64,000 bases of DNA, from NCBI RefSeq assembly GCF_001039355.2, contig NW_019773533.1, positions 24,952-88,951 of the forward strand. The letters are read 5' to 3'. Under the pieces are notes generated by a model, which was given only the letters and a program-made list of their open reading frames with translations, did not search any database and was not told the DNA's origin. How positions within the stretch are numbered: the stretch's first letter is position 1; every line of letters starts with the position of its first letter. Positions 61,685-64,000 of this stretch are shown here, one piece after another. The translations under genes and the position numbers were made by a program. This stretch comes from Lingula anatina (lineage: Eukaryota > Brachiopoda > Lingulata > Lingulida > Lingulidae).

Positions 61685-62226
61685 TATATACAGGTACTGT
61701 TAGTGTTTGTACATATTCTGATTGGTCTGTCTGTCTGTGTCGTCACTGTAGCTGTCCAACACATGACATTTGCCACATAATTTCCAAACCATATTTTTGT
61801 TTTACTTTAAGTTTACTGAGTAGTTCTGTTTGCTAAAGAGGCAAGTTGCTTTTGAAACTCAGCATGATCAGCATACATTTATGGTAATTATTGTTTGTTT
61901 TTTTTTTGTGTGTGTGTATGTGTGTGTGTGTGTGTGTGTGTGCGAAATTTGCATTTTTCACACAGCATTTTCAGTGGCTTTTTATATCCCATGGAATCAA
62001 ATCACATAAAGGTTTTTCAGTGTCCATGTTACCTTTAGTGCATATATAATGTAAGAGGGTAAGAGTGATTATGTTGATATTTAAAGTATTATGTAACAGT
62101 GTATTAAAATTAGACGAAACATTATTTGGTTCACTTATTTCTGCGTAATGTCTGAATGTTTGACAGCTTTGCTGCCTTGTTTCTCATAGAGTGTCTGTAT
62201 ATTTGCCAGCTTTGCTGTCTCGTTTT
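61685..62226 (+). repeat. Interspersed repeat family, copy B
   Basis: Same orientation as copy A (43463-44642) and colinear with it, but without the extra tandem units: tctgtctgtctgtgtcgtc, ccatatttttgttttac, gcattttcagtggcttttta, aatgtaagagggtaagagtg, tgtctgaatgtttgacagct. A TG-rich microsatellite (61908-61942) sits at the place where copy A has poly-T and the assembly gap. Confidence 0.78.
61908..61942. repeat. (TG)n microsatellite
   Basis: TG run interrupted once by a TA, inside repeat copy B. Confidence 0.93.
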
Positions 62227-62284
62227 CTTTAAACTTTGTTTTTTAACTTTTCTGGGATAATAACACAATATCATCAATTTTCAG

Positions 62285-62304
62285 TCCCCCCCCCCCCCCC
62301 CCCC
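62285..62304. repeat. Poly-C tract
   Basis: About 20 C, followed by another C-rich stretch (atccccccc). Confidence 0.93.
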
Positions 62305-63128
62305 ATCCCCCCCAAGCCCCAGCCCACACTAACACACAAATTGCATCCCTGATTACAGGTCCTTCCATGAAACCAATGGTATATCATTCAATTCATACTA
62401 ACCTAGAAATGCTATATAACTGTGGTGCTATATTTTAAGATTTTTTTTTTTGTGAAATACCAGTACTTACTGAAATACCAGTACTTTCTCATGTATGTAT
62501 GTCAAGTAATACACTGCCACCTTCTAGGGATATTATGCCTTGAACACCTCTCACTTATGTGCCAGGTGTCCTGGCATATTCCCCTTGGTATTGGGTGACA
62601 GTGTATTATCTCACACTTGCAGAGACATTACCACAACGAAAGAAGAACTATTAAAATTGGTGGAAAGAGCACAATGGAGGAAAATAGACAAGGTTGGATG
62701 ACGGTGGATTCGTATAAACCAGCAAACTAGACAAGAAGCAAAAACAGCCAATGAATAGTCAACCATGAAATCTGATGTTAACAATGAAGTGAAGTACAGG
62801 CTTCCAATTGGGCTTTTAACTCCAAAGAACTCAAAGCAGGAAAATATAGGTAAATAGTGAGAGACATAAACATAAAGTAGCCACTGGTTAATTTAAAATT
62901 TTAATCCTGAATTGCTTCTTCTGATATGGAAACATGAATAAAGAACTGATATGAAGTTTCCTCTTTTGAAAGTATTTTAAAATATCAATTTCACCTTGAT
63001 GGTAACTTGAACTTATTTGAAATTATATCAACAAGCCATCAAAATTAAGTAGATCACAATGTAAAGCATGGTCACTATCGCAATATTTAGTTATAACTGA
63101 TTATAAAGGCATCATTTTGATACACCAG
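62305..63128. other. Non-coding or unassigned stretch
   Basis: AT-rich. A short open stretch near 62620-62755 on plus (RHYHNERRTIKIGGKSTMEE) follows an acceptor-like cacacttgcag but has no support beyond that. Confidence 0.35.
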
Positions 63129-63407
63129 TTATTTTAATGTCATTTTATGATTATCATATACGTACTTGGGTTCTTCCAGTGTTGCTGTTGAGATTGTTTG
63201 ATTTGACTGAAGTAACTCCTCTGGCAGTAGCTGAAATAAACTACTAGCTATTTTCTGTTGAAGCTTAGAGATGACTGTTTGGACAGCAGAGATGTCAATG
63301 CCCCCATGGCACAGCTTCTTGTTGACAAGAACCAAGATATGGAGGCTTGGCGAAGGAGTTATGGCAGGAACAGGAACCTGTTGAACCAGGAGAGTGGTCA
63401 TGCTCAC
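63129..63407 (-). CDS. Candidate minus-strand coding exon, unknown protein
   Basis: The minus strand is open from an ATG at about 63401 (MTTLLVQQVPVPAITPSPSL) through HILVLVNKKLCHGGIDISAV and VISKLQQKIASSLFQLLPEE to a possible donor gtacgt after EEPK at about 63164. Composition is protein-like with amphipathic helices. No family was recognised. It could be a first coding exon of a minus-strand gene. Confidence 0.35.
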   Translation of the reverse strand: MSMTTLLVQQVPVPAITPSPSLHILVLVNKKLCHGGIDISAVQTVISKLQQKIASSLFQLLPEELLQSNQTISTATLEEPKYVYDNHKMTLK

Positions 63408-63797
63408 TGCTTATGATGCACGATGTTCTGTAGAAGCCCTTATTGTGTGCACATTGTGAAAGTCATCATTGCACCCTAGTAGTAGCTTCTTGTTCTGAAG
63501 TCATATGATATCATTGCTTAAATAAGACAGTAATGTTTTACTTTGAAACAGCAACACTGATGGTGTTAAAAATTTATTTTACTTATTAATTTGAAAAGAA
63601 ATTAATGTGTATTGCCTTTCACTTGCCGAACATAGATGAATTTATTATTACATTTTTTTAGGGAATTGATTCAAGCAGTGGAATTTTCTGGGATGGAAAA
63701 AGTCTCTTTTTTTCTCGCGAGTGAAAGTGGGTATATATCATTAGAGTATAAAATGTAATGTATTATCTAAATTTCTGCTTATTTATGTACAGTCTAA

Positions 63798-64000
63798 GCT
63801 GGTATACACACCTTTGCTACTTTATTTAGGTACTGAGTGACTGATTTAGAGCCGAGTTCTGATAAATGTTCTCTATGTACTGTTGGATACACTGCAGCCC
63901 ATGATGGAACCCTTGCTTGGCCATTCTTTGACAGTCCTCTGTGGTGCAGGAACAGTCCAGAATCTTTGACTATGTGGCTGTTTTTCTGATTTCTGAATGT
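63798..64000 (-). CDS. Open frame at the window edge, minus strand
   Basis: Open without stop from the window end: TFRNQKNSHIVKDSGLFLHH, then RGLSKNGQARVPSWAAVYPT and HREHLSELGSKSVTQYLNK, stop near 63798. A GT at the end of the LNK codon could be a donor (gtagca). It may be a 3' part of an exon beyond the window. No family recognised. Confidence 0.25.

Noticed and set aside
1-64000. Search for tRNA, rRNA, CRISPR arrays, operons or bacterial-type systems
   Set aside because: None seen. Repeats are microsatellites, minisatellites or dispersed elements, and coding sequence is intron-split.

Overview
The window is eukaryotic nuclear DNA from an animal. Genes are split by GT-AG introns of about 0.1-3 kb. 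The DNA is AT-rich, with many microsatellites and fossil transposons. The main gene encodes a WW-WW-PH-coiled-coil protein of the PLEKHA5/6/7 family, an animal adherens-junction and trafficking family. The sequence suits a highly heterozygous, probably marine invertebrate; I cannot assign a phylum. Assembly joins are visible: single N at 26668, 29605 and 49214, and a 317-N gap at 43855-44171.

Layout. (1) 182-1585 (+) holds the last three visible exons of a Thr/Pro-rich, mucin-like single-pass membrane protein whose start lies upstream of the window. (2) 3517-34599 (+) is the PLEKHA-family gene. I traced about 36 exons with continuous reading phase: two WW domains, a basic linker that needs a GC-AG intron, a PH domain, a 1.4-kb Pro/Gln-rich exon, a long coiled coil, and the family C-terminal region ending in one of two alternative last exons. 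A 2.9-kb block of six exons (1005 nt, 335 codons) occurs twice, bounded by single Ns. The pre-N sequence matches the start of the second copy, so the most economical reading is that the two alleles were placed in tandem. (3) About 34.6-51.2 kb is gene-poor: 3' UTR, intergenic DNA, two spliced-looking non-coding segments, a MITE-like element, an undescribed interspersed repeat around the assembly gap, and a roughly 32-bp minisatellite. (4) 51.2-56.6 kb (-) holds phase-compatible exons of an unidentified single-pass membrane protein. One of its introns carries a decayed Ty3/Gypsy-like pol fragment, interrupted by a 168-bp MITE and abutting a 5'-truncated non-LTR retrotransposon. (5) 56.6-64 kb contains orphan minus-strand open frames, a Tc1-like transposase remnant, a broken RING-H2/PHD-like Cys/His ORF and a second copy of the interspersed repeat.

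No cooperating gene cluster is visible. The best-supported unusual observations are the false tandem duplication inside the PLEKHA gene, its GC-AG intron and alternative 3' ends, the nested transposon pile-up, and the unnamed repeat family.
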